From assembly GCF_024231755.1 (NCBI RefSeq), contig NZ_JAAEQH010000291.1, positions 1 through 64,000 on the forward strand: a stretch of 64,000 bases of DNA, written 5' to 3'. Below the pieces are notes generated by a model that saw nothing but the letters and a program-made list of their open reading frames with translations, searched no databases and had not been told where the DNA came from. This document shows, one piece after another, positions 17,731 to 26,087 of this stretch (the first letter of the stretch is position 1; the number at the start of each line of letters is the position of its first letter). This stretch comes from Neptuniibacter sp. GTDB lineage: Bacteria > Pseudomonadota > Gammaproteobacteria > Pseudomonadales > Balneatricaceae. Made by a program: the position numbers and the translations under genes.

Positions 17731-17753
17731 CTGATAACAAGGCCTATTAAGGG

Positions 17754-18853
17754 CTAGTCTCTATTAGTCGGCATCATTCTGCATTGTTTTAGGATTTTTT
17801 GCCATGCTTGAGTATGCTTTTTGCGGGCTGACTGGTATCTGAACCATAAGCTCCCCTCAGCTGTTTCTGACAATACTAGCAATTGGTAAGTTTCCATTGC
17901 TTTGGGGACGTTCAGACCAGCTTGCTCAAAGTTGAGAAACAAGAGGTTATTTAACTCAATCCAGTTCTTGGCGTGACGGTGAGATTGGGCGAGGTAGGGT
18001 TGAAATTCGCCAATATAGAATTTGTAAAACACATTTTTCAGAATCTGTGCTTTTGCGGAAGGTTTTTGGTTAAAACACAAAGCACGTTTTTTTAGCCGTG
18101 TTTCTATGATTTGTGTGGCTTCGTTCATGCTATGGGTGAGGAGCAGGATGGACTTAAGGGCCTTGGCGCCTGAACGATTTCTATGAAGGGGTTCATAGAG
18201 AGTTTCAATACTATTAACTTTATCGGGTAAAGCCCATTGATTTTGATCGATTAACAGTTCTGAGAGTTGAGCAATTGCCGTAAAATTACTCAACATATTG
18301 GCTGCAGAGCCATCATCAATTCGGTCTAGTGGCGGTTCCCCTCGAGAGAAATTGGCTTCTACCTCGCTGGATACGTATATCCCGTTCCAGATTTCTGCGG
18401 CGAGGTTATCTTTTTTTATACGATAGATTTGAGAGATCAACGACAGTAGCTCTGGGTCGGCACTTGGCTTGTTTTGCAGTTGTGTATGGCAATCCCTTAT
18501 CTGTACAAAAAACTTTAACTCATAGAGCATTTTTTGCGATGGGGCATAGACTTTGCCCAATGAACTGTTGCGTTCTGCTATGAGGGGCAGAATTCCGCAT
18601 TCCTCAAGCTGTAGTAGATCGATTAAACCCTCTCGGATCTCTTGAGTTTCAATTAGCCTATCGCGTCGGTGAGGGAACAGGGGAAGAAGAGGGGGGGGGC
18701 ATGATGGATCTCTGTCTCAAGTACTCTGCTTAGTCGAGAGGTGTAATTATCCATCATCGACTCAGGAGTATCTCTACTGCATGCGGCGAGCAAGAAAACC
18801 GCCAGGGTTAAGCAGAGAGTTTTTCTTATTAAGCGCGAGTCATGGTGTTTCAT
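17754..18853 (-). pseudogene. DUF3080 family lipoprotein gene, frameshifted at a homopolymer
   Basis: Two reading frames together make one DUF3080-type protein. The first (18853-18653) encodes a lipoprotein signal with lipobox LLAAC followed by SRDTPESMMDNYTSRLSRVL. The second (to 17754) carries SSLGKVYAPSQKMLYELKFF and the rest of the family. Between them, at 18691-18699, is a run of nine G (nine C on the coding strand). Adding one C gives an unbroken 366-residue frame reading LPLFPHRRDRLIETQEIREGL across the join, matching the family layout. So the gene is either broken, phase-variable by slippage, or affected by a sequencing error in the run. Function of DUF3080 is unknown. Its neighbours are lapG and a MATE gene. 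Confidence 0.8.
18691..18699. repeat. G9 homopolymer in the DUF3080 gene
   Basis: Nine consecutive G on the plus strand (C9 in the coding direction) at codons about 52-55 of the lipoprotein gene. The downstream frame is off by one base, and a tract of ten (or seven) would restore it. Confidence 0.95.
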
Positions 18854-18863
18854 TAGTTATAAG

Positions 18864-20117
18864 TTAGCGGCTCTTCCAGTGTAATCGTGACAATAGCAGT
18901 ATAGCGCCAATGCTTAGCCCAATAAGTAAACCGATCCAGAACCCTTTAGGACCCATCGCCGGAACTAAAATATCTGTTTTACCCAATACGAAACCCGTGG
19001 GCAGTCCGATCAGCCAGTAGGCAATAAAAACCATTAGTAAGGGAATCAGGGTGTCCTTATAGCCACGTAACGTCCCGGAACAGGTGATTTGGATAGCATC
19101 GGAAAACTGGAAGAGCGCTGCGATCAGTATCAAAGAAGCGGCAATGTCAAGAATGCGGGTGTCGGTGGTATATAAATCTGCGATCTCAGCAGCAAACAAC
19201 GCCATCAGACTGGAGCTGAAAATCGCAATGGTCAGAGTAATAAGCAGGCCTGTTTTAGCGCTAAAACGTGCTGCTTGTGGCAAGCCATAACCTAGTTGAT
19301 GTCCTACACGGATTGTCAGGGCCATGGATATGCTCAAGGGGAGCATGAAAACCAGACCTGTAAAGCTGAGCGTAATCTGGTGCGAGGCAATCATTATTTC
19401 ACCTAGATCGGCCAATAACAGAGCGATCACTGAGAACATACTTACTTCTACCAACAGTGATACACCTATCGGCAGGCCTAGTTTTAGATAGTTCGCCAGT
19501 GCCGTTAGTTGCGGAGTTTGCCACCGGGAAAAAGGCTTTAATTCTTTGAAGTCGGGCGTTTTTAGAATATAAACAACAGCAACAAACAGCATTATCCACA
19601 TAACAATGGCGGTAGCCCATCCGCAACCCACTCCGCCCAGTTCGGGTAAGCCGAATCTTCCATAAATCAGCACGTAATTTAGAGGTATGTTACAGATTAA
19701 ACCGAGAATAGCGATTTTCATGGCGGGCTGAGTTTTACCAAACCCCTCTATATAACTACGTATCAACTGATAGAAAAGTAGGGCCGGAAATCCCCAGGAA
19801 ACTGCTTTTAGGTATTGATCGGTAAGGTTGGCCAATTCCGGCTCTACATTCATTGCCATAAGAATAGGCATGCAGTTATGCAGAAGTGCCATGGCTAAGA
19901 CTGTCAGAATCAGAGAGATAATGGTGCCTTGATGAAGTGTTTTCTGAGTTTCTTCTGGCCTATCAGCTCCTACTAAGTGCGCAACTAGAGGGGTTGTTGC
20001 TATCAGGATTCCTTGGCTGGCGATAAAAACCGGAAGCCAGATGCTGGAACCCAGGGATACTGCCGCTAAGTCAGTAGAGTCATAACGCCCTGCCATCAGA
20101 GTATCTACAAAACCCAT
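18864..20117 (-). CDS. MATE-family multidrug/Na+ antiporter (NorM-like)
   Basis: Multidrug and toxin extrusion protein with about 12 hydrophobic helices in the inner membrane. Conserved pieces include MGFVDTLMAGRYDSTDLAAV, ATTPLVAHLVGA and the duplicated half beginning GLPIGVSLLVEVSMFSVIALLL. The frame continues upstream of the ATG at 20117 with convincing protein (KPLKTLSEIKVILALGLP to AQIAQTS), so the true gene is about 30 residues longer, but no ATG, GTG or TTG lies in that frame before a stop. An ATG at 20208 begins ATGGAG then TAA; removing one T there would give MEKPLKTL in frame. The 5' end is therefore uncertain or frameshifted. Substrate unknown. Confidence 0.85.
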   Translation of the reverse strand: MGFVDTLMAGRYDSTDLAAVSLGSSIWLPVFIASQGILIATTPLVAHLVGADRPEETQKTLHQGTIISLILTVLAMALLHNCMPILMAMNVEPELANLTDQYLKAVSWGFPALLFYQLIRSYIEGFGKTQPAMKIAILGLICNIPLNYVLIYGRFGLPELGGVGCGWATAIVMWIMLFVAVVYILKTPDFKELKPFSRWQTPQLTALANYLKLGLPIGVSLLVEVSMFSVIALLLADLGEIMIASHQITLSFTGLVFMLPLSISMALTIRVGHQLGYGLPQAARFSAKTGLLITLTIAIFSSSLMALFAAEIADLYTTDTRILDIAASLILIAALFQFSDAIQITCSGTLRGYKDTLIPLLMVFIAYWLIGLPTGFVLGKTDILVPAMGPKGFWIGLLIGLSIGAILLLSRLHWKSR

Positions 20118-20208
20118 TGAGGTTTGTGCTATCTGGGCAATGGCAATAGGTAAGCCTAATGCCAGAATTACTTTGATTTCAGAAAGCGTTTTCAGAGGTT
20201 TACTCCAT

Positions 20209-20586
20209 TTTCTGATGTTACTAGTTGTTGTGAATATCTGTGGTCAAGAGGGCAGGTAAGGATAGGTGGCTTGACCTCTGAGTACAATTTTTAATTGTTT
20301 ATTGAGGTTAAAGGGGTTTAAAAACATCGAAAATCGCTTAACTACGACTATTGTTGGATGCTTTTGCATGTAAAAAACATCGGTTTGTCATTGAATTAAC
20401 GTTAAACAGAGCTATGATCAGATGGCTAGAAAAGAATACGGCTTGCATTATGTAGTGACGTTACCACTTCTGAGCGTTCTATTTTACATAAGTAATTCCA
20501 TATCTTCTCAGCTAGAACAGTCGTGAGCACAGGGATAGTCCCGAGGTTCAGGGCAAATTACTAATGTCTAAATAGGACGATGAAAG
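20209..20586 (+). promoter_or_regulatory. Long leader and promoter region of the cold-shock gene
   Basis: No protein gene is visible in this stretch. A TTGAAT (20391-20396), 16-base spacer and TATGAT (20413-20418) form a fair promoter for the cold-shock gene, giving a leader of about 160 nt, similar to that of E. coli cspA. TGACGTTAC at 20456-20464 partly resembles the cold-box of csp leaders, but only weakly. Confidence 0.55.
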
Positions 20587-20790
20587 ATGGCAACAACTGG
20601 TACAGTTAAGTGGTTTAACGACGAAAAAGGTTTTGGATTTATTGAGCAGGAAAACGGCCCAGACGTTTTTGCTCACTTCTCAGCAATTCAGGGTGATGGT
20701 TTCAAAAGTCTGGCAGAAGGCCAGAAAGTAGAATTCACAATCACTCAGGGTCGGAAAGGTCCACAGGCTGAGAACATCGTTAAAGTTTAA
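20587..20790 (+). CDS. Cold-shock protein, CspA family
   Basis: Small nucleic-acid-binding OB-fold protein (67 aa) acting as an RNA chaperone. The RNP1 motif KGFGFI and RNP2 motif DVFAHFSAI are both present, with the standard opening [14 protein letters not shown]. An AGGACGATGAAAG site precedes the ATG. A long untranslated leader upstream suggests post-transcriptional control as in cspA. A strong terminator follows. Whether it is cold-induced or constitutive, as for CspD/CspE types, cannot be told from sequence. Confidence 0.95.
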   Translation: MATTGTVKWFNDEKGFGFIEQENGPDVFAHFSAIQGDGFKSLAEGQKVEFTITQGRKGPQAENIVKV

Positions 20791-20817
20791 TCTGTCTCTC
20801 AGATTGCTGTTTAAAAA

Positions 20818-20841
20818 GCACACCTTTGGGTGTGTTTTTTT
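20818..20841 (+). terminator. Terminator of the cold-shock gene
   Basis: The stem CACACC/GGTGTG with loop TTTG is followed directly by seven T, 28 bases after the stop codon. Confidence 0.9.
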
Positions 20842-20850
20842 GTGCATGTA

Positions 20851-21111
20851 TTATAGGGTTTCTGATTCCAGAAAGGTCAGAATCTGTAATGCCTGATCTC
20901 TGTTTTCTCCGCAGAATTCTTTTTCCGGTTGAAACTGAGCACAAACATCAGGACGCTCAGGTCTGTCAAAGATCGTGCAGCGGTAATCCTCAGTAAGATA
21001 CTGGCATTTGACACCTGCAGGTTTGTTCAGGCTGCTGATACTTGGGGCAATACAGCACGCGCCGCATTCAGATCTACATTGCATTAAAACGGGATTATTG
21101 TTTGTGAGCAT
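20851..21111 (-). CDS. YkgJ-family cysteine cluster protein
   Basis: Small protein (86 aa) with the conserved cysteine pattern of the YkgJ/COG0727 family, predicted to bind a zinc or iron-sulfur centre. Visible are CRSECGACC near residue 12, KCQYL at 36, YRCTIFDRPERPDVCAQF at 43-60 and a last FCG. Function is unknown in this family. It lies alone between the convergent cold-shock gene and mqo (same strand, but separated from mqo by a terminator). Confidence 0.85.
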   Translation of the reverse strand: MLTNNNPVLMQCRSECGACCIAPSISSLNKPAGVKCQYLTEDYRCTIFDRPERPDVCAQFQPEKEFCGENRDQALQILTFLESETL

Positions 21112-21137
21112 TCATCTTACTGCAAGTCCGGATAAAA

Positions 21138-21165
21138 CGAAAAAGCCGGTCGTGTGACCGGCTTT
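21138..21165 (-). terminator. Terminator of mqo
   Basis: A perfect ten-base stem AAAGCCGGTC/GACCGGCTTT with a four-base loop is followed by TTT on the minus strand, 23 bases beyond the mqo stop. Confidence 0.9.
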
Positions 21166-21187
21166 ATAGATATGCTCTGTAAATTGA

Positions 21188-22732
21188 TTACGCTGCGTTA
21201 TCTGTGTCGTTTTGCAGGCTGGTTAGTTCAGCCTGCTCTTCAGGCTTTTTTTCAGGATCAAGCCCCAATACAGATAGTGTGTTTTGGCGAACTTCTTTAA
21301 GAAGTTCTGCATCAGCGGTTAGGTCCTGACCGTAAGATGGGATCATCTCGACGATCTTGCTTTTCCACTCAGGCGTTTCTAGTTTCTCAGTAAAGCACTT
21401 TTCAACAATACTCAGCATTGCTGGTACAGCCGTAGAAGCACCTGGGGAAGCACCTAGGAGAGCGGCCAGGCTGCCATCTTCGGCAGTGATTACTTCGGTA
21501 CCGAACTCTAGCTTACCTTTACCACTTTCATCTTGTTTGATGATCTGTACACGTTGACCCGCGTGAGAAATCTCCCACTCTTCTTCCTTAGCATCCGGGT
21601 AGAAGTTGCTCAGAGACATTACACGTGAACCGTGTGTCTGCATGACTTCGCTGATCAGATACTTAGTCAGATCCATACTTGTCGCGCCAACTTGAAGCAT
21701 TGGCTTCAGGTTATCCGTAGAAAGGCTTCGGAACATATCTGTTACAGAACCTTCCTTGAGGAACTTGGTGGTAAAGCCCGCAAATGGACCAAACAGAAGT
21801 GCTTTTTTACCGTCAATTACGCGGGTGTCCAGGTGTGGAACAGACATTGGAGGGGCACCGATAGGAGCTGCTCCGTATACTTTGGAAGCGTGTTGTTCAA
21901 CGATTTCCTGGTTTTTACATACCAACCACTGACCGCTAACCGGGAAACCACCATAGCCTCGAGCTTCAGGGATACCAGTTTTCTGAAGAAGTGGTAATGC
22001 ACCGCCGCCAGCACCAAGGAACACAAAGTTGCTGCGGATGGTCACGCTTTCGCCATTGCCGTTTTTGAGACTCACATCCCAGCTTTTATCTTTATTTTGA
22101 TAGAAGCTGCTCACTTCGTGGCTTAATAGAAGTTCATAGCCATCCTGTTTTTCCAGGAAGTTGACCATATTGCGCGCTAGAGAGCCGAAGTTTACATCGG
22201 AACCGTAACGTACGCGTGTCGCAGCAATTTTTTCACCCGCTTTACGCCCCTGCATTATCAATGGCATCCACTCACGGATAACATCTGGATCTTCAGAGTA
22301 TTCCATCACATCGAACTGGTGATGCTTACTCAGAGCTTCATAACGTTTGCGTAAGAAATTAACGTTTTTCTCACCCCAAACAAAGCTCTGATGTGGGACT
22401 GGGTTAATGAACTGTGCAGGCTCTGGCAGAGCGCCTTGCTGAACAAGGTAAGACCAGAACTGTAAACTAACTTCGAATGCTGCATTGATTGCGTAAGCTT
22501 TGCTGCAGTTGATGCTGCCATCAGCCTGTTCAGGCGTGTAGTTCAACTCGCAATAAGCTGCGTGACCAGTGCCGGCATTGTTCATACCGTCAGTACTTTC
22601 TTTGGCCACATGATCCAGGCGCTCGATCATAGTGATTTTTAGGGATGGATCCAGCTGCTTGAGCATAACACCTAAGGTTGTGCTCATAGCTCCCGCGCCG
22701 ACTAGCAATACGTCTACCGTTTTTGTGGTCAT
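21188..22732 (-). CDS. mqo: Malate:quinone oxidoreductase
   Basis: FAD-dependent membrane-associated enzyme that oxidises malate to oxaloacetate and passes electrons to quinone, an alternative to NAD malate dehydrogenase in the TCA cycle. The N-terminal dinucleotide-binding motif DVLLVGAGAMSTTLGVML (residues about 7-24) and the STDGMNNAGTGHAAYCELNYT signature are typical of Mqo. Later segments such as LFGPFAGFTTKFLKEGS and LLGASPGASTAVPAML also fit. The length of 514 aa is normal. A single gene with its own terminator and a long upstream region. Confidence 0.96.
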   Translation of the reverse strand: MTTKTVDVLLVGAGAMSTTLGVMLKQLDPSLKITMIERLDHVAKESTDGMNNAGTGHAAYCELNYTPEQADGSINCSKAYAINAAFEVSLQFWSYLVQQGALPEPAQFINPVPHQSFVWGEKNVNFLRKRYEALSKHHQFDVMEYSEDPDVIREWMPLIMQGRKAGEKIAATRVRYGSDVNFGSLARNMVNFLEKQDGYELLLSHEVSSFYQNKDKSWDVSLKNGNGESVTIRSNFVFLGAGGGALPLLQKTGIPEARGYGGFPVSGQWLVCKNQEIVEQHASKVYGAAPIGAPPMSVPHLDTRVIDGKKALLFGPFAGFTTKFLKEGSVTDMFRSLSTDNLKPMLQVGATSMDLTKYLISEVMQTHGSRVMSLSNFYPDAKEEEWEISHAGQRVQIIKQDESGKGKLEFGTEVITAEDGSLAALLGASPGASTAVPAMLSIVEKCFTEKLETPEWKSKIVEMIPSYGQDLTADAELLKEVRQNTLSVLGLDPEKKPEEQAELTSLQNDTDNAA

Positions 22733-23201
22733 ATAAGCTTCGCCATATTAATAGTAATTATGGGGTTTGAAGTGACACCGGAGACGGGGCTTGTGGCCAC
22801 AGCAGAGAGAAATATTAACTCGGCTATCTCCAGAGACTTCATGTTCTGCAAAATGAAAGGTCACATAATAATTGTGACAATTTGTACATGTTGCAGTGCA
22901 GTTGGCGCGAATTATACGGATTCCTACGCTAATGTCTTGGGAAATACAGCCAAAGGCGTTAGCAATTTGGAGTATATTAGATCTAAAGTATTAGTTTTTG
23001 GGTGAGAGGGTTTGTAGTTAATTTGCGTGTGCGTAAGGGTATATGCTTATTTTTTAGTGTTCTGTTTTTGGGCTAGGGAATCTTATGAGATCTGTTTGGC
23101 TTCATCATTGATTCCCTAAACTGCGTGTATAGAACTAAATTTCCGCTAGAATATCTGAGTTGAAGTAATTGTTATTTTGCCGTTTGGAGTGGAGCCATTA
23201 A
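22733..23201. promoter_or_regulatory. Divergent intergenic region mqo / SMI1-type gene
   Basis: No gene is supported in these 469 bases; an 81-codon frame at 22760-23005 has no family features and no ribosome site. A TATAAT reading toward mqo lies at 22916-22911 with AAGACA 16 bases upstream. An inverted repeat GTCACA-N7-TGTGAC sits at 22860-22878, just downstream of that promoter, where a repressor could act. GGAG about 12 bases before 23202 serves the plus-strand gene. Confidence 0.4.
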
Positions 23202-23603
23202 ATGGAAGATGTTATTGAGTTACTGCAAGAGAGGAATTTGGATGTGCCGGTCCCTCTTGAGTTACCCGATGAGGATGATCTTGTAGAGATTGAGGAGCAG
23301 ATTCTTATCTCGCTACCTGATGAGTACAAGCAGTTCCTGCTGGAGGTCAGTGATATTGTCTGTGGTTCGATTGAGCCTGCAACTGTTACTGATTCACAAT
23401 CACACACCTTCCTTCCTGAAATGGCGGCCACGGCTTGGGATGTTGGGTTGCCCAGAGAGTATATTCCTATCTGTGAACACGTTGACGGTTACTACTGTAT
23501 CACTCAGGAGGGAGAGATCCTTCTTTGGATGCATGGTGATATGACCGAAGAGGAGTGGCCCTCTATCTGGACCTGGGCAAAAGAAGTCTGGTTGGAGAGT
23601 TAA
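23202..23603 (+). CDS. SMI1/KNR4-family protein
   Basis: Protein of 133 aa with the SMI1/KNR4 fold. The hallmark LPDEYKQFLLEVSDIVCGSIEP lies at about residues 45-66, then the domain continues to EEWPSIWTWAKEVWLE. Many bacterial members are immunity proteins against polymorphic toxins, others are housekeeping; here no toxin gene is adjacent. It is followed after four bases by a helical-protein gene, forming a clear two-gene unit. The acidic composition (many Asp and Glu) is notable. Function is unknown. Confidence 0.75.
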   Translation: MEDVIELLQERNLDVPVPLELPDEDDLVEIEEQILISLPDEYKQFLLEVSDIVCGSIEPATVTDSQSHTFLPEMAATAWDVGLPREYIPICEHVDGYYCITQEGEILLWMHGDMTEEEWPSIWTWAKEVWLES

Positions 23604-23607
23604 TACC

Positions 23608-24018
23608 TTGAGTAGTGTAATCTTTAAAGAAGTTGAATCTTTAGCAGAACAGTTGATGGATGCTGCTGAAGCGAATAATGAGACCAAGTTCTACGAGCTC
23701 TATGACCAGTTGGAACAGCTGTGTGAGAAATATAGGGGAAGTAAAAAGGATCATCCCGTGTTGTGGGAGACCTTGGCTGATTTCACCGAAGAGAATGAAA
23801 AATCTATAGAGACCTATGAATATGCCTATGGATTGGCGCAGGCGCTTAAAGACAATGAATATAAAGCGTCTATTATGTTTTCAATGGCACAGCGACTTGT
23901 TGAAGAAGGTGAAAAGGATAGGGTGAAAGAGGCAATAGACAAGGCTGCCAAGTTTGCTTCATTTACAGAAGACCAAGAACTTATAGATGAGATTAAACTG
24001 TTAGCGGATCAGCTATAA
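23608..24018 (+). CDS. Small acidic helical (TPR-like) protein of unknown function
   Basis: Protein of 136 aa, almost entirely predicted helical. Repeated pair-of-helix spacing (LADFTEENEKSIETYEYAYGLAQAL, then KASIMFSMAQRLVEEGEKDRVKEAIDKAAKFA) resembles tetratricopeptide repeats. It starts at a TTG four bases after the SMI1-type gene, so the two are co-transcribed and probably work together. There is no signal peptide or membrane segment. I do not recognise a named family. A bidirectional terminator follows immediately. Confidence 0.65.
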   Translation: MSSVIFKEVESLAEQLMDAAEANNETKFYELYDQLEQLCEKYRGSKKDHPVLWETLADFTEENEKSIETYEYAYGLAQALKDNEYKASIMFSMAQRLVEEGEKDRVKEAIDKAAKFASFTEDQELIDEIKLLADQL

Positions 24019-24020
24019 AC

Positions 24021-24048
24021 AAAAACGGAGCCAAAAGGCTCCGTTTTT
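24021..24048. terminator. Bidirectional terminator between the TPR-like gene and phaC
   Basis: A twelve-base stem AAAAACGGAGCC/GGCTCCGTTTTT with loop AAAA has A and T runs on both sides, so it serves both convergent transcripts. Confidence 0.92.
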
Positions 24049-24063
24049 TATTACCGCTCTAAA

Positions 24064-25803
24064 TTAGTCGATACGTACAGCTACATAGCGACCTGGAGCT
24101 GGTTCGATCTCTTTATAAGTATCGTTACCAGTTGCCGCAGGAGCTGGAACTTTCTTGCCAGCACGACGCTTCAGCCATTCAGCCCAGTGAGGCCACCATG
24201 AGCCTTCTTCGCGCTCTGCAGTTTCCAGCCAGTGGTCAGCGCCCTGGCCCTGTTCACCATTGATCCAGTAGTTACGACGGTTTTTGGATGCTGGGTTGAT
24301 TACACCCGCAACGTGTCCGCTTGCACCCAGAACGAATTCGTTCTTACCTTTGAGGATATCAGTGCCTTCGAAAGTGCCTTTCCATGGAGCGATGTGATCT
24401 TCGATAGTAGACAGGAAGTAACATGGGATTTTGATTTTGCCCAGGTCGATCTTCTCGCCACAAAGTGTCAGTTGATCTTTCTCGCGCAGATTGTTTTCCA
24501 AGTACATGTTGTTGATGTAGAAGGTATACATTTCTGCTGGTAGGTTTGTAGAGTCGCTGTTCCAGTACAGGATATCAAATGGAGGCGGAGTCTGACCCTT
24601 CAGGTAGTTGTTTACTACATAAGACCAGATCAGGTCATTTGAACGTAGCATGTTGAAAGATGTTGCCAGTTCACGACCGCTTAGGTAACCCTGATTAGTT
24701 ACCTTGTTTTCCAGTTTCTTAACCTGTTGCTCATCGATAAATACGCACAGATCACCTGGATCCTGGAAGTCCAGCAGTGTTGTAAAGAAGGTAGCTGAAG
24801 CTATAGACGTATCTTTACGAGCAGCCATCACTGCCAGTGAAGAAGCTAGCAAAGTACCACCTACACACCATGCAACAGCGTTAACTTTGTCAGTGCTAGT
24901 GATATCTTTAACAACTTCAGTTGCTTTCAGAATACCTTTCTCTACATAGTCATCCCAGCTGATGTAACCCTGTTCAGTTGTTGGGTTCAGCCAGGAAACC
25001 AGGAATGTTGTCTGGCCCTGATCAACGCAGTACTTAACGTATGAGTTATGTTCCTGCAGATCCAGAATGTAGAACTTGTTGATGCATGGGGGAACGATCA
25101 TTGTAGGACGAGCGTAAGTTTCTTCAGTTGTTGGATTGTACTGAATCAACTGGAACATTTCGTTCTCGTATACAACGGAACCTTTAGTTGTAGCGATGTT
25201 TTCGCCAAGGATGAAGGCAGACTCATCAGTCATAGAGATGCGACCTTTCTCCGCATCTCCTAGCAGGTTCTTAAGACCGTCAACCAGGCTCTGGCCTTTA
25301 GTTTCCAATGCCTGTTGCAGTACTTCAGGGTTAGTCAGAGCGAAGTTAGTAGGAGACATCGCGTCGATGTACTGCTGTGTGTAGAACTCAAGCTTCTTCT
25401 GCTCTTGGTCAGATAGATTAGCATTCGCAGCCATCTCCTGAAGTAGCTTGGAGCTCAGAAGGTAAGACTGTTTGATGTAATCAAAAACAGGGTTCTGAGA
25501 CCATTCTTCAGCCTGGAAGCGACGATCACCTCGAGCTGGAGCGGCAACAGAATCTGCCGTTTTACCGGTTAGCAGGTTAGTCCACAGGTTCATCTGGCTC
25601 TGCTGGTAATCGGTAATTGCGCGAATCCAAACAGTAGGGTCTTCCCACGAGCGGTTAGCCAATTCAGTCCATGATTGGGTGAACTGGGTGAAAATATCGT
25701 CGCCGCCGGAAGCAGAGAACATCTCCAGTACTTTTTTTGTTTCAGAGTTTAAGTAATCGATAAACTCTTGCGGGTTGGAGAGCAGGTTACTGTTGTTTTC
25801 CAT
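24064..25803 (-). CDS. phaC: Class I poly(3-hydroxyalkanoate) synthase
   Basis: Polymerises (R)-3-hydroxyacyl-CoA into polyhydroxyalkanoate storage granules. An N-terminal PhaC domain is followed by an alpha/beta-hydrolase core. The catalytic cysteine lies in the lipase-like box AWCVGGTLL at about residue 310, the aspartate in TIEDHIAPWKGTF and the histidine in LGASGHVAGVINPASKNRRNYW. The size of about 580 aa indicates class I. The frame opens at 25830, but the ATG at 25803 (MENNSNLLSNPQEF) has AAAGGCG eight bases upstream and is preferred. It stands alone; no phaA, phaB or phasin gene is visible beside it. Confidence 0.93.
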   Translation of the reverse strand: MENNSNLLSNPQEFIDYLNSETKKVLEMFSASGGDDIFTQFTQSWTELANRSWEDPTVWIRAITDYQQSQMNLWTNLLTGKTADSVAAPARGDRRFQAEEWSQNPVFDYIKQSYLLSSKLLQEMAANANLSDQEQKKLEFYTQQYIDAMSPTNFALTNPEVLQQALETKGQSLVDGLKNLLGDAEKGRISMTDESAFILGENIATTKGSVVYENEMFQLIQYNPTTEETYARPTMIVPPCINKFYILDLQEHNSYVKYCVDQGQTTFLVSWLNPTTEQGYISWDDYVEKGILKATEVVKDITSTDKVNAVAWCVGGTLLASSLAVMAARKDTSIASATFFTTLLDFQDPGDLCVFIDEQQVKKLENKVTNQGYLSGRELATSFNMLRSNDLIWSYVVNNYLKGQTPPPFDILYWNSDSTNLPAEMYTFYINNMYLENNLREKDQLTLCGEKIDLGKIKIPCYFLSTIEDHIAPWKGTFEGTDILKGKNEFVLGASGHVAGVINPASKNRRNYWINGEQGQGADHWLETAEREEGSWWPHWAEWLKRRAGKKVPAPAATGNDTYKEIEPAPGRYVAVRID

Positions 25804-25918
25804 AGATTCGCCTTTCTTTGTCATATCCATCCGTCCATCTTTAGGTGCTTCACATATTTGGTCACAATATGGAGGCGGGATTTTGATCTGTTACTCACTA
25901 AGGGTTTTCCAGCATATG

Positions 25919-25940
25919 CTTGCAATAATACTTTTGCAAG
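25919..25940. promoter_or_regulatory. Inverted repeat upstream of phaC
   Basis: CTTGCAA-N8-TTGCAAG lies about 115 bases before the phaC start; a further TGCAACGCAA follows at about 25973-25982. These could be operator sites for a phaC regulator, but no known box is matched with confidence. Confidence 0.3.
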
Positions 25941-26087
25941 TGCGTAGAAAAGTCCATCAGCATATTATTGTGCAACGCAATGTATCAAGATATTCCTTGG
26001 TCGATCACACTAAGGTTTTAAGACTAAGGGATCGAAAAAGTGCGCTCTAGCGCTAATCTTAAGTTTCGCGAGCTTTACTCATGAGCT

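Noticed and set aside
22760-23005. 81-codon frame between mqo and the SMI1-type gene.
   Set aside because: No ribosome site, no homology-like features, and it spans the likely mqo promoter region.
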